Assembly: GCA_016707705.1 (NCBI GenBank)
Contig: JADJHD010000028.1
Coordinates: 1 to 44,669, forward strand
Reading direction: 5' to 3'
DNA from: Bacteroidales bacterium
Lineage (GTDB): Bacteria; Bacteroidota; Bacteroidia; Bacteroidales; UBA4417
DNA length: 44,669 nucleotides
A program made the translations under genes and the position numbers. This document shows positions 10,842-19,113 of the stretch, one piece after another; position 1 is the first letter of the stretch; every line of letters begins with the position of its first letter. The notes beneath the pieces are model-generated. The model had not been told where the DNA came from and did no database searches. It saw nothing but the letters and a program-made list of their open reading frames with translations.

Positions 10842-11462
10842 TTATTCGTGCTTAATATATAATCCGTCAATATATTTAACCCAGTTTTCACCAAGCTCAT
10901 ATTTTCTTTTAAAAGCCGCATAGGCATATAAAGCAACAATCATATCATGCGATATAAAAACATTAACACCTTCATTTTCAGAACTTTTTTCAATAAAATC
11001 AGTTAGAATCTCAGCTCCTTCAATGATGTTTCTATTTCCAGGAAGAGGCAACTGTGATAGCAAGCTTTCATAGCAATATTCAAATCCATGACTTAGGAAA
11101 CTTTCTGCGGCTAATTTATCATCTTCAACAAAAGCCCCCGGATCACCAAGAATCTTTGTAATTTCAATGGGTATGTTTTTTCCCAGCCCTTTCCTGATAT
11201 GTTCAGCAGTTTGAATACATCTTTTAACAGGACTTGTGAAGATCCTATTGATTTTAAGAGCAGAAATTGATTTGCCAAACTCCACCGATCTCGAAAATCC
11301 CATTTCATTTAGTTCGATATCATTACCAAATTCGCCTTCTGGTATCTTATATCTGTCAGCATGTCGCAGGAAAATGGAGTAGGTGCCGGAATAATTAATC
11401 TCTTGTTTGTTGTTGAGTAGACTTAGCTTTGAGCGGGTCTTCTCATTTGGCATTTTTTGCAT
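10842..11462 (-). CDS. Histidine phosphatase superfamily protein
   Basis: 206 residues. The branch-1-like phosphohistidine motif is seen as IFLRHADRYKIPEG (RHxxR). ELNEMGFSRSVEFGKSIS and IFTSPVKRCIQTAEHI (SPxxRxxQTA) follow, and the second catalytic histidine is in VFISHDMIVALYAY. The protein removes phosphate from a small metabolite or protein; the substrate is not evident. The start at 11462 gives a 40-bp overlap with the end of the glycosyltransferase-radical SAM gene, and ATG 11453 would give 31 bp. No other ATG lies before the RHA motif, so the overlap is probably real, or the upstream gene ends early. The carbamoyltransferase follows after 10 bp. Confidence 0.82.
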   Translation of the reverse strand: MQKMPNEKTRSKLSLLNNKQEINYSGTYSIFLRHADRYKIPEGEFGNDIELNEMGFSRSVEFGKSISALKINRIFTSPVKRCIQTAEHIRKGLGKNIPIEITKILGDPGAFVEDDKLAAESFLSHGFEYCYESLLSQLPLPGNRNIIEGAEILTDFIEKSSENEGVNVFISHDMIVALYAYAAFKRKYELGENWVKYIDGLYIKHE

Positions 11463-13660
11463 AGTACTTTTGATTTATAATTTTTAATGAGTTCGTTGTA
11501 TGATTCTGATTGAATAACCTGCTTCAAAGTAGTGTTCCTTCCTGTTGCTGAAATCCATAACTCTCTTTCAAGAAAAGGACATTCATAATCATATGGAATT
11601 ACATCTGTTTGAATATTATTTATAGGGTGAAAGTTTTCAAGTCTGATTTCAGCACCATCTTTTAACCGCCTATACTGTTTGATGGCTGATTTTGCTCTTT
11701 CAACAATTCCGTTCCATTCAATTGCTGATTCTGCACTATGGTTGAAGGATTGTGAGGCTATCTCAGGAAAGTGAACCCAAAGGTGGTGTCCTTTAATACG
11801 GTCAACTCCTAATTCAGCAGCCAACTCGAGAATCTTTTCAATCTCGAACATATTATTCCGCATGAATGTAAGCTGGAGAGTAATCTGGCAATAATGCCGA
11901 TGATTAGCAAAGTGTTGATCGCGACAATTAATCAATTCCTTCAGATTGCCCACTGCTGTTTGATAGTTTATACCTTTCATGATACTCTCGGCTATTTCTG
12001 AACTGGCACCATTCCATGAAATTTTAATGTCTTTTGTAATTGGAATTAATTGTAAAGCCCATTGTTCAACTGATTTGCCTGGGAAAGTGCCATTATGAGT
12101 CAGGTTGAGCTTCATTTTTGTTGTCCGTACAAGCTGAGTTATGGTATCTATGCTTTTCGAAACCAACGGATCGCCCATTGTAGTTGGAATGATCTCCTTT
12201 ACTCCCAAGCCCCTGGCTTCTTCGATTATTCTTTGAATCCATTCTTCAGGCATAACTCTCCTCGATTTGCCTGTACTCTTATATATTTCCTTTTTGAAGG
12301 TGCTGTATTCTGAATGCTCTTCACACATAATGCAATGCAAATTACAATCCTCCGGATTAGTGTCAATTGTGATTCTCCATAGTTTATTATTAGCATTCGA
12401 TATCTTTCTATAAATTGATACTAACTCCATGCAGTGGTCTTCAACAGAAGGAACCTCACCAGTCAGTGAATTTAAATAACCTCTCTTGCCGTATTCAGTC
12501 ATTTGCTCAGGATGATCAATAGCAAATTGCATCATCTTCGATAGACTATCAAGCTTCCTGTGTTCAAAAAGAAGTCCGTTTACTTCATGCTTAACCAATT
12601 CCTCCATACCGCCAAAATCGGCAGTAATAACAGGTATTTTACAAGCCTGAGCTTCATGAATTACCAACGGGGAATTTTCTGCCCATATGGATGGAACTAC
12701 AATGGCATCAATGTTATTGAAAACAGTTTCAGCCAGGTTCTCATTAATGTATTCACCGCAGAACTGAACGCTATTTTCACATTTGGCAGCAAGTTTTTTA
12801 AGAGCGTTTGTATTTTGGCCATTTGTTCTTCCAAATATTTTCAACTCTGCATTACCTTGAATTTTTGAAAATGCTTCAATAAGCAGGTTAATACCTTTTG
12901 CCGGAATGTGGGTTCCAATGTATCCAAAAGTGTACCTGGATTTGCTTTTTGGTGAAACTGGCGTCAGATAATGAGTCGGAAATCCATAATCCAGGTAGAT
13001 AATCTTATTCTCAGGAATGCCATAGTCCTTAACAAATCTTTGTAATAAATACTTTGATGGGGCATGAAACATATCGATTTTAGGGATTAATCCTCTAATG
13101 GACTCCATTCGTTTGGCTATCCAGGATGTCCAGTATTTCCGATCGCTATCCGAGTCAATACCTGAAAAATACATCCTATAGCAAGCATCAGGGCAAACAT
13201 TATTTTCTTGCTTTTCACAGAGTTTAAATTGGTTATTTCCTTCAAAATTTCTTTGTAAAAACTGTCCCCTGGGGCACATTAACCAGAAATCGTGAAGTGT
13301 GAAAAGAATAGGAATATGAGATTCATGCAATACATCAATAATGCCAGTAGATAAATGGTTAAGATGTCCAACATGGGCCACATCGGGTTTAATGCTTTCC
13401 AGTAACCCACGAAAGTTCTCGTTTAAGAGTGGGTGGTTGTACCCATCCTTGCTTCTGGCCATATTTACCAAATAATGCTGTATTCCGCTTTCAGTTTTTG
13501 TCTCCCGAATTACAAAATCTCTTTCATATTCATTTTCCTCTCTGCTGAACAAGATAATTTCATGATATTTCTGCAATTCGTTGCATATTGACTGGGCATA
13601 AACTTCACTTCCTGCATTGTATTCAGGTGGATAACCATGGATAATTATAAGTATTTTCAT
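11423..13660 (-). CDS. Glycosyltransferase (GT4-like) fused to a radical SAM domain
   Basis: About 745 residues in one intact frame; the start is taken at MKILIIIHGYPPEYNAGSE (13660), where the Rossmann strand and sugar-donor loop begin, though 13681 is also possible. Residues 1-430 are a GT-B glycosyltransferase: LFTLHDFWLMCPRGQF, FHAPSKYLLQRFV, YTFGYIGTHIPAKGINLLIE, and the nucleotide-sugar region ENSPLVIHEAQACKIPVI. Residues 440-745 are radical SAM: CNLHCIMC (CX3CX2C) at about 12315-12345, TTMGDPLVSKSI, IKISWNGA, and a C-terminal LCKKCQMRRP. The SPASM-type C-terminal cluster looks shortened (CPFLERELWISATGR runs straight into a short tail). The fusion suggests sugar transfer and radical modification of one molecule. 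It lies second in the putative sigma-54 operon. Confidence 0.87.
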   Translation of the reverse strand: MKILIIIHGYPPEYNAGSEVYAQSICNELQKYHEIILFSREENEYERDFVIRETKTESGIQHYLVNMARSKDGYNHPLLNENFRGLLESIKPDVAHVGHLNHLSTGIIDVLHESHIPILFTLHDFWLMCPRGQFLQRNFEGNNQFKLCEKQENNVCPDACYRMYFSGIDSDSDRKYWTSWIAKRMESIRGLIPKIDMFHAPSKYLLQRFVKDYGIPENKIIYLDYGFPTHYLTPVSPKSKSRYTFGYIGTHIPAKGINLLIEAFSKIQGNAELKIFGRTNGQNTNALKKLAAKCENSVQFCGEYINENLAETVFNNIDAIVVPSIWAENSPLVIHEAQACKIPVITADFGGMEELVKHEVNGLLFEHRKLDSLSKMMQFAIDHPEQMTEYGKRGYLNSLTGEVPSVEDHCMELVSIYRKISNANNKLWRITIDTNPEDCNLHCIMCEEHSEYSTFKKEIYKSTGKSRRVMPEEWIQRIIEEARGLGVKEIIPTTMGDPLVSKSIDTITQLVRTTKMKLNLTHNGTFPGKSVEQWALQLIPITKDIKISWNGASSEIAESIMKGINYQTAVGNLKELINCRDQHFANHRHYCQITLQLTFMRNNMFEIEKILELAAELGVDRIKGHHLWVHFPEIASQSFNHSAESAIEWNGIVERAKSAIKQYRRLKDGAEIRLENFHPINNIQTDVIPYDYECPFLERELWISATGRNTTLKQVIQSESYNELIKNYKSKVLCKKCQMRRPAQS

Positions 13661-13695
13661 GATTGAAAAGCTATTGGTCAATTATTACAAGATAA

Positions 13696-13995
13696 TTAGT
13701 AGATGATTTGAAACTCTGAATTTTTCTCTTTCTTGAAAAGATAATTTGGGTGATCACAATAATAGAGGGTCACAATCTTTCTGTGTTTTAGCACCATAAT
13801 CAGTGCTGATTTTTTCGTGCTGATGCTATGAGAATGTAAAAAAGATGGCAGGATGAAAATGATTTTCTTCCTATTATCTTCTGGCACATCAATTCTTGAA
13901 ATAACTGGAAATAAATTGGGATCTGATAGTCCAAGAGACCATTGTTTCAGTAGTTCATGATCGGTCTTTATCAAATTTAAAATCTGGGTTTTCAT
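13696..13995 (-). CDS. Orphan 99-residue protein, first gene of the operon
   Basis: 99 residues from ATG 13995 (MKTQILNLIKTDHELLKQW). It has a helical N-terminus, then KKIIFILPSFLHSHSIST and a beta-rich part ending KNSEFQIIY. It has no cysteines suggesting a cluster except one in YYCDHPNY, no signal peptide and no membrane segment. I do not recognise a family. It starts 17-18 nt after the predicted start of the sigma-54 transcript and its stop lies 35 bp before the glycosyltransferase start, so it should be the most directly regulated gene. The histidine-containing middle (SFLHSHS) is the only feature hinting at function. Confidence 0.55.
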   Translation of the reverse strand: MKTQILNLIKTDHELLKQWSLGLSDPNLFPVISRIDVPEDNRKKIIFILPSFLHSHSISTKKSALIMVLKHRKIVTLYYCDHPNYLFKKEKNSEFQIIY

Positions 13996-14022
13996 GTTTA
14001 ATGATATTGTTGCTAATCATTA

Positions 14023-14038
14023 TACGATAAGTGTGCCA
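14023..14038 (-). promoter_or_regulatory. Putative sigma-54 (-24/-12) promoter of the carbamoyltransferase operon
   Basis: On the minus strand the sequence reads TGGCAC-ACTTA-TCGTA. The -24 half (TGGCAC) matches the RpoN consensus fully. The -12 half differs from TTGCA at two places but keeps the key G at the right spacing. Transcription would start near 14012, about 17 nt before the ATG at 13995. The neighbouring divergent gene encodes a GAFTGA-type sigma-54 activator, which makes a chance match less likely. Confidence 0.62.
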
Positions 14039-14094
14039 GAAATATATTAACCTGATTATAAGGATTTTAAAATTATATTAACAACATATATTAA

Positions 14095-14106
14095 GTAATA
14101 TATTAC
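14095..14106. promoter_or_regulatory. 12-bp perfect palindrome, candidate activator site
   Basis: GTAATATATTAC is a perfect palindrome in the AT-rich space between the divergent regulator and operon. It lies about 57-83 bp upstream of the -24/-12 element and 24 bp before the regulator ATG. This is a typical place for an upstream activating sequence of a sigma-54 activator, and it could also serve autoregulation. AT-rich DNA yields palindromes by chance, so this remains a candidate. Confidence 0.35.
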
Positions 14107-14129
14107 ATTTACAAGAAATATTTTACATC

Positions 14130-15958
14130 ATGAAAACTGCCTATATAACATTTCACGTTTACAACTATGGAGTTGGATTCACAAAAAATATTCTTGGGGC
14201 CTTTTTTGCAGGGAAAATAAATCCTGAAAAGTTACATTCGGGATACCTCAAACAGAAAGAACTTGAAGAAAACTCGTTTCGGATGGAAAAGCCTTCTGGT
14301 CAACATGTTTTTGATAAGGTCTACTATCTTTATGTTAACCAGGATACTATAAATAAAATTACATCCACCAGGCAAATGAAAAATCTGATTGTCTAGGAAA
14401 TCGAATTGATTGATGATGACATGAAGAACTCATTTGATTGGGTAAAAATTATTAATGCCAATCCCAATCAGAAATTAAGTAATAATGAGTTCAATAGCGA
14501 ACTTGAATCATTAAAGAAGGATAGAAAATCAGAACTTACAAACCAATATTGGAAACTCATACACTATTATAATTTCGATGACCAGAAAGACTGGTTGCTG
14601 AATCACGCGAACTCAAGAAAAGTTTATAATCAGGGAAATATTGAATTTGTTAATCTGGAGAGCAAATACGATTTAGATGATTTGCACGACTATCGTAAAA
14701 TCGGTAAAGCAATCCAGTCGTTTCTAAAGGAAAATCCAATACTTGAGAAATATGATGATATAACCATAAATATTTCCGGTATTGGATATGAAATTCAGGT
14801 GGTGTGGTTTGCTCTTGCCCAGGCTGGATGGTTTAGCGAAAAGGTTCATTTCATTTCAACGTATGATATTAAGGATCAAAACAAAAGATTCAAAGATTTT
14901 AAAATCACAGAAGTTTCAAAGACTGTCTTTTCAGAATTATCAGAGAATGTAAAATTTTGAAACAAAACCCATTTCAGATAAACGTAGGACTAGCCGAAAT
15001 TGAACTCAAACACTTTGTAAATAAAGGGTTTTCTATTTTAATTCTGGGAGAAAGGGGGTTGGAAAAGTAGGTTAATACAAGAAAACTCCGATGTCAAATC
15101 TGAAAAATTCAAAAAAATTTCCGCTGCAGCCTTTGATGATGATCAAAAACTGGAAGCAGAATTTTTGGCTATGCAAAGGGAGCTTTCACCGGTGCAAATA
15201 ATAGAAAAAAGGACTTTTTTCAAATGGTTAATGGTGGTGGAATTTTATTTATTGATGAATTATACGCCATGAGTAAACGTGTTCAAGAAAAATTAATGTC
15301 ATCTCTGTCAACCATGAAGAAAGGTGTTTTTAAATTTATTAGAGTGGGAGGAAAAGTAAATGAATATGCTAAATTCACGCTTGTAGTTGCTTCAAATAAG
15401 AGTATTGACGAATTGAAATACATATTATTACCTGACTTTTACGATAGAGTGGTACAATATGTAATTAGAATTCCTTCACTGAATGAAACAAAGGCTGATC
15501 GAGTTAATGATTGGAAAGCAAACTGGAAACATTTGATGTTTGATGAAACAATGAATTGTCCTATGGGCAAAGAATTCATAGAGTGGCTTTCAAACATTGA
15601 ACTACCTGGAAACTGGAGGGATTTACAGCGAATAGCTATCTGGTATAAATCCTTTAAAGAGTTCGCTCCTGAACATAAAAAGCTTCTAGGCTTTAATTCA
15701 GCGTTTGATTATGTCAAAAACCAATACAGGGTCATAATTGAAAGGAAAGACTTCAATTATAATGAATATGAGTTTGAGTTTTCAGATGAGCTCACCCCAT
15801 TTGCCCAAGTTGAGAATTATCAAAAACAACTTGCTTTATGGGCAAAGGAGGTAATTGGGAAAGGAAGTTATAAAAGGGCTGTGGACTTTTTCAATCAAAA
15901 AGGAAGTCCAATTACCGAAAAGACACTATACAATTGGGCTAACCCTAAGCAAATTTAA
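14130..15958 (+). CDS. RtcR/CARF-like sensor plus sigma-54 AAA+ regulator (interrupted)
   Basis: Sigma-54-dependent activator split into sensor and AAA+ parts. 14130-14960 is one frame (277 codons) broken only by an in-frame TAG at 14394. Its end, ITINISGIGYEIQVVWFALA followed by QAGWFSEKVHFISTYD, resembles the ligand-binding end of RtcR-type CARF domains. The AAA+ part follows in another frame: KGFSILILGERG with a degraded Walker A near 15045-15070, GYAKGAFTGANN with an exact GAFTGA at 15179-15196, then NGGGILFIDE (Walker B), VVASNKSIDEL, PDFYDRVVQYVIRIPSL and LPGNWRDLQRIAIWY. The C-terminus KRAVDFFNQKGSPITEKTLY may be a helix-turn-helix but is not a typical Fis domain. The sensor stop and a possible TTG start overlap (TTTTGA at 14955-14960), so two separate genes are possible. 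It is divergent from the operon carrying the -24/-12 promoter. Confidence 0.8.
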
Positions 15959-16190
15959 TAATGTAAAATCATGGTTTTCATTAACTTTCATATATCTAAC
16001 CTGCACAGAAATTAACAGTTGTTAAAAAATTTGGGTCTGGTTGCTTCACTGCATACTTTGTATTTGTAAACTACAAAACCTAATGCCATGATCTCAGATG
16101 TACAAACGACTTTTCTAAATTTCTCAGCCCTGTTGAAGCTATTTCGGTAATCAAAAAAACTTAATTGCTGTGCAAATTGTTGTGCAAATA
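15959..16190. other. Non-coding gap between regulator and tRNA terminator
   Basis: About 230 bp without a convincing gene. A 20-codon ATG frame at 16088 has no context or match I recognise. A short direct repeat TGTGCAAAT occurs twice near 16170-16190. It lies just outside the 3' end of the tRNA, where an integrase attachment site would be expected, but no copy of the tRNA 3' end was seen elsewhere in the window. Confidence 0.4.
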
Positions 16191-16193
16191 AAA

Positions 16194-16226
16194 AAGGGTT
16201 TCAAAAGTCAACCTTCTGAAACCCTT
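16194..16226 (-). terminator. Rho-independent terminator of the tRNA gene
   Basis: Perfect 9-bp stem AAGGGTTTC/GAAACCCTT with a 15-nt loop. On the minus strand it is followed by a T-rich tract (16198-16188), 12 nt after the tRNA 3' end. Confidence 0.8.
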
Positions 16227-16236
16227 GTCAATTCTT

Positions 16237-16311
<75 letters not shown>

Positions 16312-16790
16312 TAAAAGTCCGGCAAAAGCCAAAACTCATTATTGAGGTGCAAAAATAGGGTTTTTAGATTGAATATTGCAAACAGGGGTTCAATTTTGTA
16401 GGGATTGAGGATGGATTGGAGTTAATCTTGGTTTGCGGGAGGAAGATGTAGATATTTGAAAATTTGAGAATTCGGGAATGGGTAAGCCGGCTTGTAGCTG
16501 AGACTTTGAAAATGAAATAAATCCACCGTGACGGAATTAAGGGACACAGAAACGAAGAACTACAAATAAAAGAACACCGAACCTTGAACTGACTCCTCTA
16601 AAAACTAACAACTAAACTACTAACAACTCCTACATGCAGCAATCTTCCCATTGCTAACCTTGAACCCCGAACCTTGAACTATCTAACAGGGGCACAATAC
16701 TTCAACCTTTTGCAATTTTGATCGCGATTCCGCGTTTCCCAAAAAATCCTAATCCATTAGGGTGGGAGAAGCCTGCTGAACTATTTCTCT
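16312..16790. other. Non-coding gap with short dispersed repeat
   Basis: About 480 bp without a gene. The sequence CCGAACCTTGAACT occurs twice (about 16577 and 16668), and its reverse complement core AAGGTTCGG appears near 27222. This points to a dispersed low-complexity intergenic repeat. The end of the gap carries the promoter of the following barrel protein. Confidence 0.45.
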
Positions 16791-16798
16791 TATCTTTG
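16791..16798 (+). promoter_or_regulatory. Bacteroidota -7 element (TATCTTTG)
   Basis: Exact match to TAnnTTTG, 18 bp before the ATG of the barrel protein. No clear -33 TTTG box was identified. Confidence 0.5.
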
Positions 16799-16816
16799 CT
16801 TAACAAATCCTATCCC

Positions 16817-17508
16817 ATGAAAAGAGTTTTCATACTGAGCATGTGTTTATTGGCAACATTCGTTGCATTTTCCCAAAAGCCCTCAGCCGAATCCATCCGT
16901 AAGAGATTCAGTCTGGGAACTACCGTTTTTACCGATTTCTGGCAGAAAGTGCCGGATTCTGTCAATAACCGCACCATCAATCAGGGAGCGGATGTGTTTG
17001 TTACCTATAGCTTCCCTATGGACAAGAATGATCATATCTTCTTCTTCGCAGGAGCCGGACTGGGTGCACATAACTTCTACAGCAAATCACAGCTGAAACT
17101 TGATTCTGATAACTCATCCTATTTCGATGATTTCCCTTCAACAGCTAATGGTCATGCGGTTTCTGTGAAGAAAAGCAAGTTGTCCATTACCTATTTCGAT
17201 ATCCCTTTCGGATTTCAGTACAAGTCTGCCAATAAATTCCATGCTACACTTGGGTTTAAAGTTGGCTGGAGCATCAACGACCACACAAAATATAAGGGTA
17301 CCGATTATACCTCAACAAGCACCGGACGTACCGTTCGCCTGAAGGAATCTTCATTGCCCAATATCCAGAATATTCATTACGGACCCTTCCTTACCGTAGG
17401 TTGCAAATGGGTTGGACTCACCGCCAGCTACCAGATTACCTCCGTTTTCGGGACCTCGGACCACAGATCTATCCTATTTCAGTGGGTATCACCTTCAAGC
17501 CCTTCTAA
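16817..17508 (+). CDS. PorT-like outer membrane beta-barrel protein (frameshift near C-terminus)
   Basis: The start is taken at ATG 16817, which begins a clear signal peptide (MKRVFILSMCLLATFVAFSQ, cleavage after FSQ). The upstream ATG at 16718 precedes the promoter and is not used. The body is beta-rich with alternating aromatic strands such as DHIFFFAGAGLGAHNF, ITYFDIPFGFQYK and FHATLGFKVGWS, typical of small outer membrane barrel proteins of the PorT/OMP_b-brl class. The given frame runs to 17590, but a one-base shift near 17448 gives LGPQIYPISVGITFKPF and a stop at 17508. That restores the aromatic C-terminal strand expected for a barrel and ends one base before the convergent PAP2 gene. 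Length about 230 residues. Confidence 0.72.
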
Positions 17509-18120
17509 TCAGAGCAGAAAGGTTAAAGCCAGAATAATCAAGCGCCTGCAACGTACCCCAGATAAACTTGGGTTGGGTTGTGACGTTTAGCTTTAATCGG
17601 GAATACCCGACAAATCCAGCTATCAGTATAACCAAGCTATAAACCAAAGGAATATCCAGACTCATCCTGATGGATAACCCAATCAGTGATGCAGAAAATG
17701 CTCCCCACCCTAGTGTGTGCAGACTTACCTTATAAGCGAGATTTATCAGCAGTCCGGTAAGCAGTGTGAAAAGCGCTCCATAAAGTATATACAGCAGATA
17801 ATCGGGGACCCCGCTTCCACGCAGTACGTAATTGAGCCCAAGGTAGGAGGCGGAAGTGAAAATCAGAGGTAATGTGCGCTCTGACGATTTCTCCAGTTCC
17901 GGAGATTCTACAAGCTTCAGATAATACATCAGAAGAATCACAGCCACTGGCAAAATGATCGTAAAGGTAAATACCATCGCCAGCAACCAAAGCTGTGCAT
18001 CAAATTCAATACTGATCAGTACCGGCAGGTTGAATAGGAGTATCAGTGAATAAAATGGTATTAATAGAGGATGCAGTATATAAGAAAGACGACGGGCAAT
18101 GCGGACTTCCGATGTGGGTT
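17509..18120 (-). CDS. PAP2-family-like integral membrane protein (frame-broken)
   Basis: Multi-spanning membrane protein of about 200 residues. The readable part has at least five hydrophobic segments, for example MVFTFTIILPVAVILLMYYL, YLLYILYGALFTLLTGLLIN and PLVYSLVILIAGFVGYSRL. Joining frames near 17575 and 17540 gives HNPTQVYLGYVAGA and LIILALTFLL with a stop at 17509. HxxxQVYLGYxxG is the third-motif region of bacterial PAP2-type phosphatases, but the first two phosphatase motifs are not visible, so enzymatic activity is doubtful. Upstream, the frame continues through RRLSYILHPLLIPFYSLIL without an obvious ATG, so the start is uncertain (about 18105-18125). Confidence 0.65.
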
Positions 18121-18137
18121 CGTTTGGTGAGTTCTTG

Positions 18138-18145
18138 CAAAGATA
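18138..18145 (-). promoter_or_regulatory. Bacteroidota -7 element (TATCTTTG)
   Basis: Exact TAnnTTTG on the minus strand, directly upstream of the PAP2-like gene. Confidence 0.4.
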
Positions 18146-18475
18146 GGGAGAATGAGGGAGAGGGGGGACAACGTGGATGGGGACTGGGGGACTCGTGGAC
18201 GAGGGATTTGGAGGAGGGGTTGACGGGTTACCTGGATTACGGATTTCGGGTTGCGGGGAGAGACAGGGGACGGGGAGACATTGGGATGGGGACAGGGGAC
18301 TTGGGACGAGAGGGGTGGAGGAGGGGTTGACAGGTTATTGGACCGCAAGGTGGGGAGAGACAGGGGGACAATGGGACGGGGGGACTGGGGGACTTGTGGA
18401 CGAGAGGATTTGGAGGAGGAGATGACGGGTTATTTCGGATTGCGGATTTCGGGTTGTTGATTTTGAGGATTTGAG
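18146..18475. repeat. G-rich imperfect tandem repeat
   Basis: About three imperfect copies of a 110-130-bp G-rich unit containing GGGACTGGGGGACT, GTGGACGAGGG and ATTTGGAGGAGG blocks, strongly G-biased on the plus strand. Several open frames arise from the bias on both strands, but they are Gly/Arg or Pro/Ser low-complexity and not credible genes. Multiple G-runs could form G-quadruplexes. Confidence 0.7.
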
Positions 18476-18540
18476 GGATGTTGGATTTAAGTCAGGGCAG
18501 AATTTGGGATTGATTAGTGAAATCGTGCCAGTGGAAGGAG

Positions 18541-18566
18541 GGGTTCTCGCAGATTTTCGCTGATAA
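18541..18566 (+). repeat. 26-nt dispersed repeat, copy 1
   Basis: A 26-nt sequence starting GGGTTCTCGCAGATTTT and ending GCTGATAA recurs exactly at 24934-24959, where it forms one arm of a long inverted repeat. Confidence 0.75.
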
Positions 18567-18602
18567 GGAATTTGATTTTCGCAGAATTGTCATTGGAATT
18601 CT

Positions 18603-18619
18603 GTCCGCCAAAGGCGGAC
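18603..18619. repeat. REP-like palindrome GTCCGCC-AAA-GGCGGAC
   Basis: Perfect 7-bp stem with a 3-nt loop, related to the TCCGCC/GGCGGA palindromes at 24764, 27345, 27436 and 31738. Confidence 0.6.
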
Positions 18620-18855
18620 TTCACTAGCATCAAAGTGTAAATGAAAAAAAAGTTATTTAGAACCTGCTTCTGAAACACTGATTAGAACCTACCCTATACC
18701 TCCCTCCCTTTTCAAAAGGGAGGGCTCGGGTTCATGACGCAAACTAGCTTCTCCCTTGCCCCCAATAGACTAACCAACCCGCCCAATGACAAGTTCGAAT
18801 TATTATCTCCGGGAATCTATTTTGAAAAGACGGCAGCTTGAACACAAATCCGCTA

Positions 18856-19113
18856 TACGACCAAAATCAAAACCATCGCCTGACTATTAAGACAATCAAC
18901 AATCGCGTGATAATTGAATGACTCCTGAATAACAATCCCATGACAATCGTCTGACAATTGAACGACCATCGCCTGATTATCGATGGCTGGACTTCCGACT
19001 ATTGCCCAACAAATGACAATCGCTAACATCGTCCGCCATTGCTCGAATGACATTATTGCCTGACAATTGAATGACCATCGTCCAGGATTGATAACGTAAT
19101 GACCATCATGAAA
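18856..19113. repeat. Degenerate 11-nt tandem repeat region 1
   Basis: Repeated variants of GACAATCGYCT, GACTATTG and GACCATCGCCT on the plus strand, directly downstream of the rpoN stop. It is the same family as the cleaner array at 25088-25271 but much decayed, with an irregular 11-22-nt period. Confidence 0.6.

Noticed and set aside
9951..12868. Plus-strand ORFs of 70-100 residues across the carbamoyltransferase and glycosyltransferase genes
   Set aside because: Antisense to well-supported coding frames and without recognisable domains.
16088..16150. 20-codon ATG frame (MISDVQTTFLNFSALLKLFR) next to the tRNA terminator
   Set aside because: No homology recognised and no context supporting translation; possibly a relic of a mobile element but unprovable here.
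18046..18460. Several open frames on both strands in the G-rich repeat
   Set aside because: Gly/Arg or Pro/Ser low-complexity translations produced by the base bias, not genes.
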